Shown here: one piece after another, positions 27,466 to 36,862 of the stretch
How the letters are laid out: every line of letters starts with the position of its first letter
Position numbering within the stretch: the stretch's first letter is position 1
NCBI RefSeq assembly: GCF_936928535.1
Contig: NZ_CAKZHY010000172.1
Coordinates: 86,393-150,392 of the forward strand
From: an uncultured Bradyrhizobium sp.
GTDB taxonomy: Bacteria; Pseudomonadota; Alphaproteobacteria; Rhizobiales; Xanthobacteraceae
Reading direction: 5' to 3'
DNA length: 64,000 nt
Notes under the pieces: generated by a model
Told to the model about the DNA's origin: nothing
Database searches by the model: none
What the model saw: the letters and a program-made list of their open reading frames with translations, nothing else
Made by a program: the position numbers and the translations under genes

Positions 27466-28958
27466 GTACCCCCCTCCCATCGACCGCCGCGAGCCGCGGT
27501 CATCACACGATTGCCGCGGCGACGCTCCTGGCGACATATATGCAAGCGGTCAACATTTCCGTGCCGAACGCCGCGCTGCCGCACATCCAGGCGACGCTCT
27601 CGATGGCCAACGACGAGGTTGGCTGGGTGTTCTCTTCGTATATCGCGGCAAGCGCCGTCACCATGTCGATCACGCAATGGCTCGCGGCGCGCTATGGCCG
27701 GAAGACGATCTATCAATCCGCTCTTGCCATCTTCGCGCTTGGTCTCGTGCTGAATACGCTGACAACGACGTCCACCCAGTTCGTGCTGGCCAGGATCGTC
27801 CAGGGCGCGGCGAGCGGACCACTGGCGCCGCTGTCGCTGGCGATTCTGCTCGAGGTGACGCCGGCGCCGCGGCATGCGCGTATGAGCTTGGCGTGGACCG
27901 CTTGCTCCTTGCTCGGCATCAGCACCGGTCCCGCCATTGGCGGCTGGCTCAGCGAATATTACGGCTGGCAATCGATCTTCCATTTCAGCCTGCCGATGGT
28001 GGCATTCATCTTCCTGACGATGGCGCCGCTGCTCAGCGAGAAGCGCGCGGAGCGGAGCAAGCCCTTCGACTTCTTCGGCCTGGCGACATTCTCCGTCGGC
28101 ATGATCGGGCTGCAGATGTTGCTGGATCGCGGCGAGCGCCTCGAGTGGTTTGCCTCGACGGAGATCTGGATCGAAGCGGGCACCTCGGTACTGGGCTTCT
28201 ACCTCTTCATCGTGCACGTCATGACGACGAGGCAGCATTTCCTGCGCACGGTCTTGTTCAGCGATCGCAACCTCGTCCTGTCGACGGTGATCTCCTTTGC
28301 GCTCGGTTTCGTCCTGCTGCCGACATTGGCGCTGACGTCCCCGATGCTGGAGGAGTTGCTCAATTACCCCGTCGACACCACCGGCTACATGACCATCCCG
28401 CGCGGCGTGGCGCTGGTGGGAGCGCTGGTGCTGACGAGCCTCGCCCCGGGGCAGGCCGACTACCGGACGTTCCTCGTGGGTGGGATGACGCTGGTGGTCT
28501 ATGCCAATTGGCTGATGCTCGGCTATTCGCCGGCGATGGATTGGCGGCCGGTTGTTGAAGCCGGCTTCCTTCAGGGTGCAGGTCTCGGCATGTCGTTGCC
28601 GGCGCTCGCCAAGGTCGCATTCGGAACTCTCGACCCGAAGCTTCGCCCGGAAGGCGGCGCGCTGATCAACCTGTCGCGGCTCTATGGCAGCACCATCGGC
28701 ATCGCCGTTGTCCAGTTGTTCTTCTATGCCAACACGCAAGCCATGCACATCGCGCTCGCCAAGCACCTCACGCCGTTCCGTGTGGCGGCGAACACGGCGG
28801 GTTCAATCGGGAAGCCGGGCCTTGCCGCCCTCAATGGCATGGTCACGCACCAAGCGGCCACCATTGCAGTGATTGATCAGTTCGAGATCCTGATGTTCGC
28901 CATGCTCGTCGTGATGCCGCTCGCCTTCTTTCTCCGCAAGCCTCGACCCTCCGGTTAA
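27462..28958 (+). CDS. DHA2-family MFS drug efflux permease, EmrB type
   Basis: 498 residues with about 14 membrane helices. DHA2 signatures include MQAVNISVPNAALPHIQATL in helix 1 (normally with an acidic residue where Asn is here), TQWLAARYGRKTIY after helix 2 and GPAIGGWLSEYYGW in helix 5. Works with the upstream fusion protein to export hydrophobic toxic compounds. Translation is coupled through the ATGA overlap. Confidence 0.88.
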   Translation: MSTPLPSTAASRGHHTIAAATLLATYMQAVNISVPNAALPHIQATLSMANDEVGWVFSSYIAASAVTMSITQWLAARYGRKTIYQSALAIFALGLVLNTLTTTSTQFVLARIVQGAASGPLAPLSLAILLEVTPAPRHARMSLAWTACSLLGISTGPAIGGWLSEYYGWQSIFHFSLPMVAFIFLTMAPLLSEKRAERSKPFDFFGLATFSVGMIGLQMLLDRGERLEWFASTEIWIEAGTSVLGFYLFIVHVMTTRQHFLRTVLFSDRNLVLSTVISFALGFVLLPTLALTSPMLEELLNYPVDTTGYMTIPRGVALVGALVLTSLAPGQADYRTFLVGGMTLVVYANWLMLGYSPAMDWRPVVEAGFLQGAGLGMSLPALAKVAFGTLDPKLRPEGGALINLSRLYGSTIGIAVVQLFFYANTQAMHIALAKHLTPFRVAANTAGSIGKPGLAALNGMVTHQAATIAVIDQFEILMFAMLVVMPLAFFLRKPRPSG

Positions 28959-29001
28959 CTTGAGAGGGGAAACGCATCACGCGTTCAATTTCGATCGCCT
29001 C

Positions 29002-29021
29002 CTTCCGCGCTGGTGCGGAAG
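29002..29021. other. Intergenic hairpin between efflux and aldo/keto reductase genes
   Basis: CTTCCGC (29002-29008) and GCGGAAG (29015-29021) form a perfect 7-bp stem with a six-base loop and no T-run. It directly precedes the ribosome site of the next gene, so a processing or translation role is as likely as termination. Confidence 0.35.
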
Positions 29022-29046
29022 CGGAGGACCAGCAAAGGAGTTCAAC

Positions 29047-29985
29047 ATGACCACATCCGATTCCCTTCGCTACACGGCGATTCCTACACATGCTTCCGTG
29101 ACAATTCCCGCTGTCGGGTTTGGCACGCTGATTCCGGATCCGGTTGTGACCAGGCAGGCCACAAAGGGAGCCCTGGAGGCAGGATTTCGGCATCTCGATT
29201 GCGCCGAGCGCTACCGCAACGAAGAGGCGGTCGGCGATGCGCTGCAGGAAGCGTTCGAAGCGGGAAGGCTTCGGCGACGGGACCTGTTCGTTACGACCAA
29301 GCTGTGGAACACCAATCATCGGCCGGAGCGGGTCAAACCAGCCTTCGACGCGAGCCGCAGGCGGCTACGGCTCGATGATATCGACTGCTATATCATTCAT
29401 ACGCCGTTCGCTTTCCGGCCTGGCGACGAGCAGGACCCGAGGGACGAGCGCGGGCAGGTCATCTACGATTCTGGAGTGACGTTGGCAGAGACATGGCAGG
29501 CGCTCGAGCGGCTCGTCGACGAGGGGCATTGCAGATCGATCGGCCTGTCGGACATCACCCTGGAGAAGCTGCGCGAAATCGTTGCGGTCGCGCGGATCAG
29601 GCCAGCCATGGTGCAGGTCGAATCTCATCCGTACTTGCCGGAATGGGAGCTGCTCGACTTCTGCCGCGAGCATGGAATTGTCCTGCAAGCGTTTGCCGCG
29701 TTAGGACACGCCATGAAGCCGAACCTGCTGGCCGACCCGGTGATCACGGCCATCGCGGAGCGCCTGCGCAAGACGCCGGCTCAGATCGCGCTGGCATGGG
29801 CCGTGCAGCGCGGCTCCGCCTTCCTGACCACCTCGACGAACCCGAGGCGTATTCAGGAAAACTTCGATATCTCGGCTCTGCCCGAGGACGCCATGCAAGA
29901 GATGCGAGAGCGGATCACGACCAATATCAGGTTCAACTCGGTGGTCGAGACCGGCGTCCCCGGCTTTATTCCGCGAGCCGTATGA
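29047..29985 (+). CDS. Aldo/keto reductase
   Basis: 312 residues, single TIM-barrel AKR. The catalytic tetrad is present: Asp51 and Tyr56 (HLDCAERYRNE), Lys85 (TTKLWN) and His118 (CYIIHTP). It reduces aldehydes and ketones with NADPH. The ATG at 29047 follows AAAGGAG by five bases; the frame extends upstream without a better start. It may continue the TetR-controlled efflux transcript, adding carbonyl detoxification. The end of the gene abuts the convergent second STAND regulator by nine bases. Confidence 0.88.
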   Translation: MTTSDSLRYTAIPTHASVTIPAVGFGTLIPDPVVTRQATKGALEAGFRHLDCAERYRNEEAVGDALQEAFEAGRLRRRDLFVTTKLWNTNHRPERVKPAFDASRRRLRLDDIDCYIIHTPFAFRPGDEQDPRDERGQVIYDSGVTLAETWQALERLVDEGHCRSIGLSDITLEKLREIVAVARIRPAMVQVESHPYLPEWELLDFCREHGIVLQAFAALGHAMKPNLLADPVITAIAERLRKTPAQIALAWAVQRGSAFLTTSTNPRRIQENFDISALPEDAMQEMRERITTNIRFNSVVETGVPGFIPRAV

Positions 29986-29994
29986 CTTGAACAA

Positions 29995-32832
29995 TCACGC
30001 CCGCAATTGCGCGATCAAGTCGCGCGCGATCCGCATGTCAGCGATATCGGGTTCCTCGGTCAGCGCGTTCCATGCTGTCTCCAGAACAGGGAGTGCCTCT
30101 GCGCCCTGACCTTGTCGAATCCTGAGCTGCGCGATGCTGATCGCGCAGCGCAGCTGCCAGAAGTGAGCGCCTTGCCGTGCTGCCAGGTCCATGGCTTCAT
30201 GAAAGCAGGCGTCGGCGGCTTCCGCTTGCGGGGATTCCCTCAAGCTCAGCTCACCCTTGATGCGCAGCAGCTCCGGCAGATACCAGCGTTCCTGCCTGTC
30301 GTTGCAGCGCGCCAGCGCGTTCTCGATCGCGTCGAAGCCGTGATGGACCTGGCCGGCCCGTCCGAAACACGCCGCGAGCTCGCCCAGCAGGGGCAGGAAA
30401 CGCGGCAGGAAGCGCGCATCGCCGGCGCGATTGAGTTCGTCTCGCAGCAAGGGCAAGCCGGTCTCGACATCTGTGCGCTTTGCGAGGACCAGCGCGTTGA
30501 ACGCGCGGGCCCATAGCCCCCATAGCCGGATGGCGTGGCGATCGGCATGTGCGAGCAGCTCGGTCCCGTAGCGCTCGGCAGCATCATAGTCCCCGGCCAG
30601 ATAGGCGATCGGGCAGGCGGCCTGTCCGAGCGCGCTACAGAAGGTCAGCGCGTGGCCGTTGGCGCGGCCTTCGTGAATGTTCTGCTCGGCAAGTGCCAGG
30701 GCCTGATCGGCATGACCCTGGAGCCAAAGGATGCGGGCGCGAAAATACTGCGTCGAGATCCGCAGATCGAGCGGGAAGATCTTTGGCTTCTCAGCCAACA
30801 CATGCAGGGAGGCATTGACGCGGTCGATACGGATCCGTGCCTCGCTCTGGTCTCCGAGATAATGCAGCGCGACGGCCATCAGCCGGTCCGCCAGCATGAG
30901 ATCGGTCTTGTCAGACGAGTTCGCGGCAGCTTCAGTGAAACGGTCGGCGAGCGCGCGCGCCTTGCCAAATGCCCCGTTGTTGAACTGGTCGATGCACAAG
31001 CCCCAGAGTGCCCGCAACCGGAAGTCCTTGTCGTCGAGCTTCTCGGCCAGTTCAAGCGTGGCCTCGAGGATCGGGCGGGCCTCGCGTGCGCGTCCTTCTC
31101 CGTACATCAGCGACCAGCCGAGCGCTGCCAGGAGCTGCATGCGCACGCGCTCGTCGTCATGATCTCCAAGCGCGGCCAGCGCCGTCCTGGCGCGCTCGCG
31201 ACACTCGGCGAACAACGAAAGCCGGATCCAGAGCGTGACTGCCACAGCCGTCAGCGCGATACCGAGCCGTGCATCGCCTTCTGGCGAAAAGGCCCAATCC
31301 AGCGCTGCGCGCAGATTGTCCAGTTCGGTGCCGTAGGTGCCAAGCCAGTCCGACAAAGGAGAGGAGGTTTCGGCTTCAGCGCGGTCGAACAGGCCGTAAA
31401 AATATTCGGCATGCCGCTGTGCGATCCGCTTCGCTTCACCGGCCTCGTTCAGCTTGCCGACCGCATAGGTGCGCGTGGTATCCAGCAGGCGATAGCGCAG
31501 CGTGCGGGCGCCTGACGTTGCGATCAGCGACTTCGTGACGAGATTGTCGATCGCCTCCATGGTCGCGGCGGCGCTGAGCCCGTCGCCCGAGGCGACGGCG
31601 GCAGCCGCCTCCGGCGTGAACGGCCCGGCGAACACGGACAATCTCCGCAAGATCGCGCTCTCGGATGCTGGAAGCAGGTCGTAGCTCCAGTCGAGTGCGG
31701 CGCTGAGCGTCTGGTGTCGCGGAATGGCGGTGCGTCGGCCACGCCATTGCAGCGAAAAGCGGCTGTCGAGCAGGGATGCCGTGCCGGCGATGCCGTAGGC
31801 GTTGACGCGGCCCGCAGCGAGCTCGATCGCAAGCGCGATGCCGTCGAGGCGGCGGCAGATGTCCGCCACCAGCGGCGCCTCTTCTGCGCTGAGCTGAAAC
31901 GGTCCGGAGCTCTGCGCGATACGTTCGACGAAGAGCTGGGCCGCTGGATAGGCGAGCACGTCGCTCACGGCGAGGTCGTCGCGCTGGGGCGGGCAATCCA
32001 GCGGAAACAGTCGGAAGATCCTTTCGCCTTCGCTGCGAAAGGATTCCCGGCTGGTGGCCAGCACGTGCAATCGCGGTACTTCGCGGACCATGCGCTCGAC
32101 CAGCGGCGCGAGGGTCTCCAGCACGTGCTCGCAGCTGTCGAAGATCAGCAGCGTCGATTTCGCCTGCAGGTGCGTCAGCAGCGCCGGGACCGGATCCTCC
32201 GCATTGATCGATAGTCCGAGCGTCGATGCGATGGTGATTGCCGCCAGTTCGGGCTTCCTCACCGGTCCGAAGTCGACAAAGAACACATGCCCGTCGAAAT
32301 GGGCAAGCCGGCGGTGGCCGACGGTCACGGCGACTGCGGTCTTGCCGATGCCGCCGGGGCCGACCACCGTCACGAAGCGATGCATCGTAAGCCCGGTCGA
32401 AATCTTCTCGATGACGTCGTCTCGTCCGATCACCCGCGCGAGCGGAGAGGGAAGGGAGCGGGGCAACGGGATATCGGTCGAGGGAGCAGGAGGCGCGGCA
32501 GCAACCTGGGTGAGAGATGCGACGAAGCAATAGCCGCGCCCCGGGACGTTGACGACATAGCGGGCCGACTTGCCGGTGTCGCCGAGTGCCTTGCGCAGCG
32601 CTGCGATGTGGAAGCGGAGGCTGCCATCGTCCACGTTGACGTCTGCCCAGACGCGCTTGACGAGCTCGCGCTTGTCGACGACTTCGCCGGGCCGCTCCGC
32701 CAGGAAGATGAGGATGTCGAGCGCGCGGCCGCCAACGTGAAGATGCGCGCCGTCCTTCTCCAGGAGTCTCGACTTCGGAAACAGTCGAAATGGCCCAAAA
32801 GAAATGGCCGAGTCTTGGTTGTTATCTGACAC
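29995..32832 (-). CDS. OmpR-type winged-helix / STAND ATPase / helical-repeat transcriptional regulator, copy 2
   Basis: 945 residues, exactly the length of copy 1 at 16364-19201. The N-terminal winged helix (about 12-103) and the ATPase (Walker A 158-165, GPGGIGKT; LLIFDSCEH; TSRE) are very similar to copy 1 over about the first 420 residues. The C-terminal helical repeats are clearly more divergent, which suggests the same DNA-reading and switching parts but different input signals. Start is the GTG at 32832 (MSDNNQDSAIS), matching copy 1. Both copies carry a related palindromic element about 60-66 bases upstream. No CTAAC box is found near this copy. Confidence 0.88.
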   Translation of the reverse strand: MSDNNQDSAISFGPFRLFPKSRLLEKDGAHLHVGGRALDILIFLAERPGEVVDKRELVKRVWADVNVDDGSLRFHIAALRKALGDTGKSARYVVNVPGRGYCFVASLTQVAAAPPAPSTDIPLPRSLPSPLARVIGRDDVIEKISTGLTMHRFVTVVGPGGIGKTAVAVTVGHRRLAHFDGHVFFVDFGPVRKPELAAITIASTLGLSINAEDPVPALLTHLQAKSTLLIFDSCEHVLETLAPLVERMVREVPRLHVLATSRESFRSEGERIFRLFPLDCPPQRDDLAVSDVLAYPAAQLFVERIAQSSGPFQLSAEEAPLVADICRRLDGIALAIELAAGRVNAYGIAGTASLLDSRFSLQWRGRRTAIPRHQTLSAALDWSYDLLPASESAILRRLSVFAGPFTPEAAAAVASGDGLSAAATMEAIDNLVTKSLIATSGARTLRYRLLDTTRTYAVGKLNEAGEAKRIAQRHAEYFYGLFDRAEAETSSPLSDWLGTYGTELDNLRAALDWAFSPEGDARLGIALTAVAVTLWIRLSLFAECRERARTALAALGDHDDERVRMQLLAALGWSLMYGEGRAREARPILEATLELAEKLDDKDFRLRALWGLCIDQFNNGAFGKARALADRFTEAAANSSDKTDLMLADRLMAVALHYLGDQSEARIRIDRVNASLHVLAEKPKIFPLDLRISTQYFRARILWLQGHADQALALAEQNIHEGRANGHALTFCSALGQAACPIAYLAGDYDAAERYGTELLAHADRHAIRLWGLWARAFNALVLAKRTDVETGLPLLRDELNRAGDARFLPRFLPLLGELAACFGRAGQVHHGFDAIENALARCNDRQERWYLPELLRIKGELSLRESPQAEAADACFHEAMDLAARQGAHFWQLRCAISIAQLRIRQGQGAEALPVLETAWNALTEEPDIADMRIARDLIAQLRA

Positions 32833-33197
32833 GTGCCATCGCCCCCACAGCGGGGAGTCAAAATTGTTTGACCTTGTCCTATCAGAACGAAGCGTCCAGT
32901 AAACTGGACGAAAGCAGAGGGGGCCGCTTCAGGTGCACGCGAGCGAGTTCGGCGCGCTTGGAATATTGCTGTCGGATGAATGGTTTAGGCTTGTGGACGA
33001 AGTTGGCTCATCCGCTGAGCTGCCTGTCTTACGCAGGGAGCGTAGTCGAAAAACGGATGGACCTTCCCATTTTGCGCACAACCCGCGATTGGCCCACGCA
33101 TCGAATGCGCCATTGACGATGGCTGCCTCCTGCTGCGAATGGAGCTTTGGGAGCCGGTCCCGCCTCTGATCAAAGCTTACGACGTTCGGAATAGGAC
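32833..33197. other. Intergenic region between STAND regulator copy 2 and a Bug-type gene
   Basis: 365 bases with no convincing gene. Contains the palindrome at 32893-32910 and presumably the divergent promoters. The rest shows nothing I can name. Confidence 0.5.
32893..32920 (-). promoter_or_regulatory. Perfect palindrome upstream of STAND regulator copy 2
   Basis: CGTCCAGT-AA-ACTGGACG (32893-32910) has perfect 8-bp arms, followed by AAAGCAGAGG. A related sequence lies at the same distance upstream of copy 1. Candidate operator, possibly autoregulatory, or a conserved promoter of the duplicated gene. Confidence 0.55.
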
Positions 33198-34187
33198 ATG
33201 CCTTCCCTTTCGCGACGAGATTTCGTCAATGCGGCTACGTTGGCCGTTGCACTCCCCGCACTTTCGCGCAGCGGGAAAGCCGCTGATTATCCATCGCGGC
33301 CCATTCGGCTCGTGATTCCCTATGCGGCCGGCGGCTCGGGTGATCAGATCGGACGCCCCTGGGTCGAGAAGATGTCATCTCAACTCGGTCCGACGTTTGT
33401 GGACAATGTTGGCGGTGCGGGCGGCGCGATCGGCACGAGCGCGGTGGCGCGCGAGAAGCCCGATGGTTATTCGCTGCTGCTGGGAAACGGCAGCACGCAG
33501 GTCATCATCCCGCTGACGACGCCAAATCCTTCGTATTCCATCGGGGATTTCCGGGCGATCTATCGCCTGATCAGCAGTGCGCTGGTTTTCGCCGTCCATC
33601 CGTCGCTGCCGGCCACGGACCTGCAAGGCCTGATCGCCTATGCCAGGAGCAAGCCGGGTACGCTGTCCTATGGAACCCCTGGAATCGGCACCGGCAATCA
33701 CCTCGTGGGCGAGCTGTTCAAGCAGCAGGCCGGCGCCCTGGATATCGTCCACGTTCCCTATCGGGGCATAGCGCAGGCCACCAACGACCTCGTGAGCGGT
33801 CAGATATCTCTCATCGTTGCCGTCATGTCGGTTCAATTGCAGCAACTGAGCCGGGCCGGCAAGGTCAGGTTGCTTGCCGTCACGACTGACAGGCGCCTGA
33901 GCGGCGCGCCTGAGATCCCGACCGCGATTGAGTCAGGCATGCCCGATCTCAGCTACGAGGGATGGTTCGGCCTGTTCGCGCCGAAAAACACCGAAGATGC
34001 GATCATCGATCGCATCGCGCGGGCGACACGGGTGGCGATGGCGGATCCAGCACTGCAGGCGAATTATCGCGCGCAGGGTATGGAGCCCGACGGCGATTCG
34101 AGTCCGGAGAAATTCCAGCGGGTGGTCGATGCCACTTCGGCAAGCCTTGCGCCAGTGATCAAATCAATCGGGCTTCAGGCGCTGTAA
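33198..34187 (+). CDS. Bug-family (TctC-like) extracytoplasmic substrate-binding protein
   Basis: 329 residues. A Tat-like signal (SRRDFVNAA, cleavage near residue 29, KAADYPSRP) leads into the Bug core: PIRLVIPYAAGGSGDQIGR, VDNVGGAGGAIGTSAVAREKPDGYSLLLGN, SKPGTLSYGTPGIGTGNHLVGELFK. Bug proteins bind carboxylates and related small molecules in the periplasm. No TctA/TctB membrane genes are nearby, so it is an orphan, which is common in this family. Ligand unknown. Confidence 0.87.
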   Translation: MPSLSRRDFVNAATLAVALPALSRSGKAADYPSRPIRLVIPYAAGGSGDQIGRPWVEKMSSQLGPTFVDNVGGAGGAIGTSAVAREKPDGYSLLLGNGSTQVIIPLTTPNPSYSIGDFRAIYRLISSALVFAVHPSLPATDLQGLIAYARSKPGTLSYGTPGIGTGNHLVGELFKQQAGALDIVHVPYRGIAQATNDLVSGQISLIVAVMSVQLQQLSRAGKVRLLAVTTDRRLSGAPEIPTAIESGMPDLSYEGWFGLFAPKNTEDAIIDRIARATRVAMADPALQANYRAQGMEPDGDSSPEKFQRVVDATSASLAPVIKSIGLQAL

Positions 34188-34270
34188 GCGCATCGATGCT
34201 TCGTGTGTTGTACGCGGATTACAATCTCCGCGGGCTGGCATGTCGGCGGCCGAAGAACTGCGCTTGCAAT

Positions 34271-34296
34271 GTTTAGTAAATCGTGCACTACTAAAC
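34271..34296. promoter_or_regulatory. Palindromic operator candidate upstream of the Glp-like/Dha operon
   Basis: GTTTAGTA (34271-34278) and TACTAAAC (34289-34296) are perfect inverted 8-mers separated by 10 bases. A third related half-site, GTTTAGT, lies at 34347-34353. The site precedes the first transporter gene by about 160 bases; a repressor of the polyol operon probably binds here. No regulator gene of that kind is adjacent except the small HTH gene at 43026. Confidence 0.55.
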
Positions 34297-34453
34297 AAAT
34301 CGAGCCTACCGGGCCTGTAGAATCCGGGTGGCGCGAGGAAACACCAGTTTAGTTACTCAGCTCGTCATGGACTGTGTCGCTCTGCTCGAAGCATTCGAGC
34401 GGGTAGGAAAGCCGCGCCATGTCGATGGCCGGTCCACTCGGAGGGAACGTGTA

Positions 34454-35800
34454 ATGAAACGAACGATGAAGACGTTTGTAGTGGCATGCGGGGCTGTTGC
34501 CGCCGCGCTCGGTGTCGGAGCGGGCACCACGCCCGCGCAGGCGCAGGGCAAGACCATCACGTTGTGCTGGGCCGCATGGGACCCGGCCAACGCATTGGTC
34601 GAATTGTCGAAGGACTTCACCGCCAAATCGGGTATCGGTATGAAGTTCGAATTCGTGCCGTGGACCAATTACGCCGATCGCTTCCTGAACGAACTCAATT
34701 CGCACGGCTCGCTGTGCGACCTCATCATCGGCGATTCACAGTGGATCGGCGGCGCTGCGGAGAACGGCCAGTACGTCAAGCTCAACGATTTCTTCAAGAA
34801 GGAAGGAATCAGCATGGACGACTACATGCCGGCCACGGTGGTCGGTTATTCCGAGTGGCCGAAGAACACGCCGAACTACTGGGCGCTGCCGGCGATGGGC
34901 GATGCGGTGGGCTGGACCTATCGCAAGGACTGGTTCGCGCGGCCGGACGTGCAGAAGGACTTCAAGGCCAAGTACGGCCGCGACATCGGCGTGCCGAAGA
35001 CGCTCGATGAGCTCAAGGACATCGCGCAGTTCTTCCAGGGCCGCGAGATCGACGGCAAGAAGGTCTATGGCGCCTCGATCTACACCGAGCGCGGCTCGGA
35101 AGGCATCACCATGGGCGTCTCGAACTACCTCTACGATTACGGCTTCAAATACGACGATCCGAAGAAGCCCTATGCGATGGACGGGTTCGTGAACTCGGCA
35201 AGCGCCGTGAAGGGGCTCGAAGCCTACAAGGAGCTCTACAAGTGCTGCACGCCGCCCGGTGCCTCCAACTCCTACATGTCGGAAGGGCTTGATGCCTTCA
35301 AGTCCGGCCAGGTCGCGCTGCAGATGAACTTCTTCGCGTTCTTCCCGGGCCTCTACAAGGATCCGAATGTCGGCGGCGACAAGATCGGCTTCTTCGTCAA
35401 TCCGGCCGGTCCCGCAGCGCAGGCTACGCAGCTCGGCGGACAAGGCATCTCGGTGGTCTCCTACTCCAAGAACCAGGCCGAGGCGCTGCAATACATCAAG
35501 TGGTTCTCCGGCGGCGACGTCCAGAAGAAGTGGTGGGCGCTCGGCGGCTATTCCTGCGCCAAGTCCGTGCTGAACGATCCGAGCTTCCCTGGTAGCGCGC
35601 CCTTCGCCAAGGAGTTCCTGCAGTCGATGGGCATGGTCGTCGACTTCTGGGCCGAGCCGTCCTACGCCCAGTTGCTGCAAGCCGAGCAGAAGCGCGTGCA
35701 TGATTATGTGGTGGCCGACAAGGGCACCGCGCAGGAAGCGCTCGACGGTCTGGTGAAGGACTGGAAGGCGATCTTCAAGGAAGAAGGCAAGAAGTTCTGA
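34454..35800 (+). CDS. Carbohydrate ABC transporter substrate-binding protein, GlpV-like
   Basis: 448 residues. Sec signal (MKRTMKTFVVACGAVAAALGVGAG..., cleaved near AQAQGK) and a family-1 extracytoplasmic binding protein core (TLCWAAWDPANALVELSKDF; NYWALPAMGDAVGWTYRKDWF). GGAGG lies about ten bases before the ATG at 34454. It heads the order V-P-Q-U-S-T known for the rhizobial glycerol importer, and dha genes follow, so the ligand is probably a short polyol or triose such as glycerol or dihydroxyacetone (inferred). Confidence 0.87.
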   Translation: MKRTMKTFVVACGAVAAALGVGAGTTPAQAQGKTITLCWAAWDPANALVELSKDFTAKSGIGMKFEFVPWTNYADRFLNELNSHGSLCDLIIGDSQWIGGAAENGQYVKLNDFFKKEGISMDDYMPATVVGYSEWPKNTPNYWALPAMGDAVGWTYRKDWFARPDVQKDFKAKYGRDIGVPKTLDELKDIAQFFQGREIDGKKVYGASIYTERGSEGITMGVSNYLYDYGFKYDDPKKPYAMDGFVNSASAVKGLEAYKELYKCCTPPGASNSYMSEGLDAFKSGQVALQMNFFAFFPGLYKDPNVGGDKIGFFVNPAGPAAQATQLGGQGISVVSYSKNQAEALQYIKWFSGGDVQKKWWALGGYSCAKSVLNDPSFPGSAPFAKEFLQSMGMVVDFWAEPSYAQLLQAEQKRVHDYVVADKGTAQEALDGLVKDWKAIFKEEGKKF

Positions 35801-35809
35801 AGTCAGCTG

Positions 35810-35841
35810 CCCGGAGCGCGTACGCTCGCGCTCCGGGTTTC
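35810..35841 (+). terminator. Attenuator-like terminator after the binding-protein gene
   Basis: CCCGGAGCGCG (35810-35820) and CGCGCTCCGGG (35827-35837) form a perfect 11-bp stem, followed by TTTCCTT. It probably ends most transcripts after the binding protein, giving it higher expression than the permeases. Confidence 0.75.
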
Positions 35842-35848
35842 CTTCGAG

Positions 35849-36862
35849 ATGACCGGCGATGTCGCGACGTCGACACCCCGAGTGCCAGGATCGGTCGCTG
35901 CAATGAACGAATTGAGTGCCTCTTCGCGGATCACATATCGGGCCGTCATGGTCCGGCCCGGTGTGACGCGTCGTATTCGGGGCCTGTCGGACCGGGCGCT
36001 CGCCTGGCTCTTCATCACGCCGACGATCGTGCTGCTGCTTGCGATCAATATCTTCCCGCTGCTCTGGACGATCTATCTGTCGTTCACGAATTACCGCGCC
36101 AACCGATCCAACGTGCCGACGATCTGGCTCGGCGCGGACTGGTACCAGTCGATCCTGACCGATCCCGACATCTGGGCGGCGATGCAGGTCACCGCGCATT
36201 TCGTGATCTGGACGGTGGTGATCGAGACCGTTCTCGGATTCGGCCTCGCCTATCTCATCGACAAGAAATTCCGCGGCCACGGCATGTGGACCACGATCAT
36301 CCTGCTGCCGATGATGCTGTCGCCCGCCGTCGTCGGCAACTTCTGGACGTTCCTGTATCAGCCGCAGATCGGATTGTTCAATTACGTCGTCGCCTTCTTC
36401 ACGGGACGCGCGGCTTCGTCCTTCCAGATGCTGGGCGACGTCACGCTGAGCCCCTGGGCCATCGTCATCGTCGATGCCTGGATGTGGACGCCTTACGTGA
36501 TGCTGATTTGTCTCGCCGGCCTGCGTTCGATCCCCGACTACATCTATGAAGCGGCGGAGGTCGATCGCGCATCGAAATGGCGGCAGTTCTGGTCGATCAC
36601 GCTGCCGATGGCGCTGCCCTTCATCATGCTCGCGGTGCTGTTCCGTGGCATCGAGAATTTCAAGATGTTCGACATGGTCAATCTGCTTACCGGCGGCGGC
36701 CCGGGATCGACCACGGAAGTTGCCTCGATCACGCTCAAGCGGGCGGCGTTCGAGAGCTGGCGCACCGGCTATTCCTCGGCCTTCGCGATCATCCTGTTCG
36801 TGACGGTGTTCGGGCTCGCCAACATCTACGTGAAAGCGCTGAACAAGGTGAAAAGCCGATGA
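35849..36862 (+). CDS. Sugar/polyol ABC transporter permease, MalF/GlpP-like
   Basis: 337 residues with about six membrane helices; the EAA loop YIYEAAEVDRASKWRQFWSITLP marks the contact with the ATPase. A polar lead of about 45 residues precedes helix 1. Start uncertain: the ATG at 35849 gives the longest form, while the ATG at 35903 would trim 18 residues. The stop overlaps the next permease start by 4 bases. Confidence 0.86.
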   Translation: MTGDVATSTPRVPGSVAAMNELSASSRITYRAVMVRPGVTRRIRGLSDRALAWLFITPTIVLLLAINIFPLLWTIYLSFTNYRANRSNVPTIWLGADWYQSILTDPDIWAAMQVTAHFVIWTVVIETVLGFGLAYLIDKKFRGHGMWTTIILLPMMLSPAVVGNFWTFLYQPQIGLFNYVVAFFTGRAASSFQMLGDVTLSPWAIVIVDAWMWTPYVMLICLAGLRSIPDYIYEAAEVDRASKWRQFWSITLPMALPFIMLAVLFRGIENFKMFDMVNLLTGGGPGSTTEVASITLKRAAFESWRTGYSSAFAIILFVTVFGLANIYVKALNKVKSR

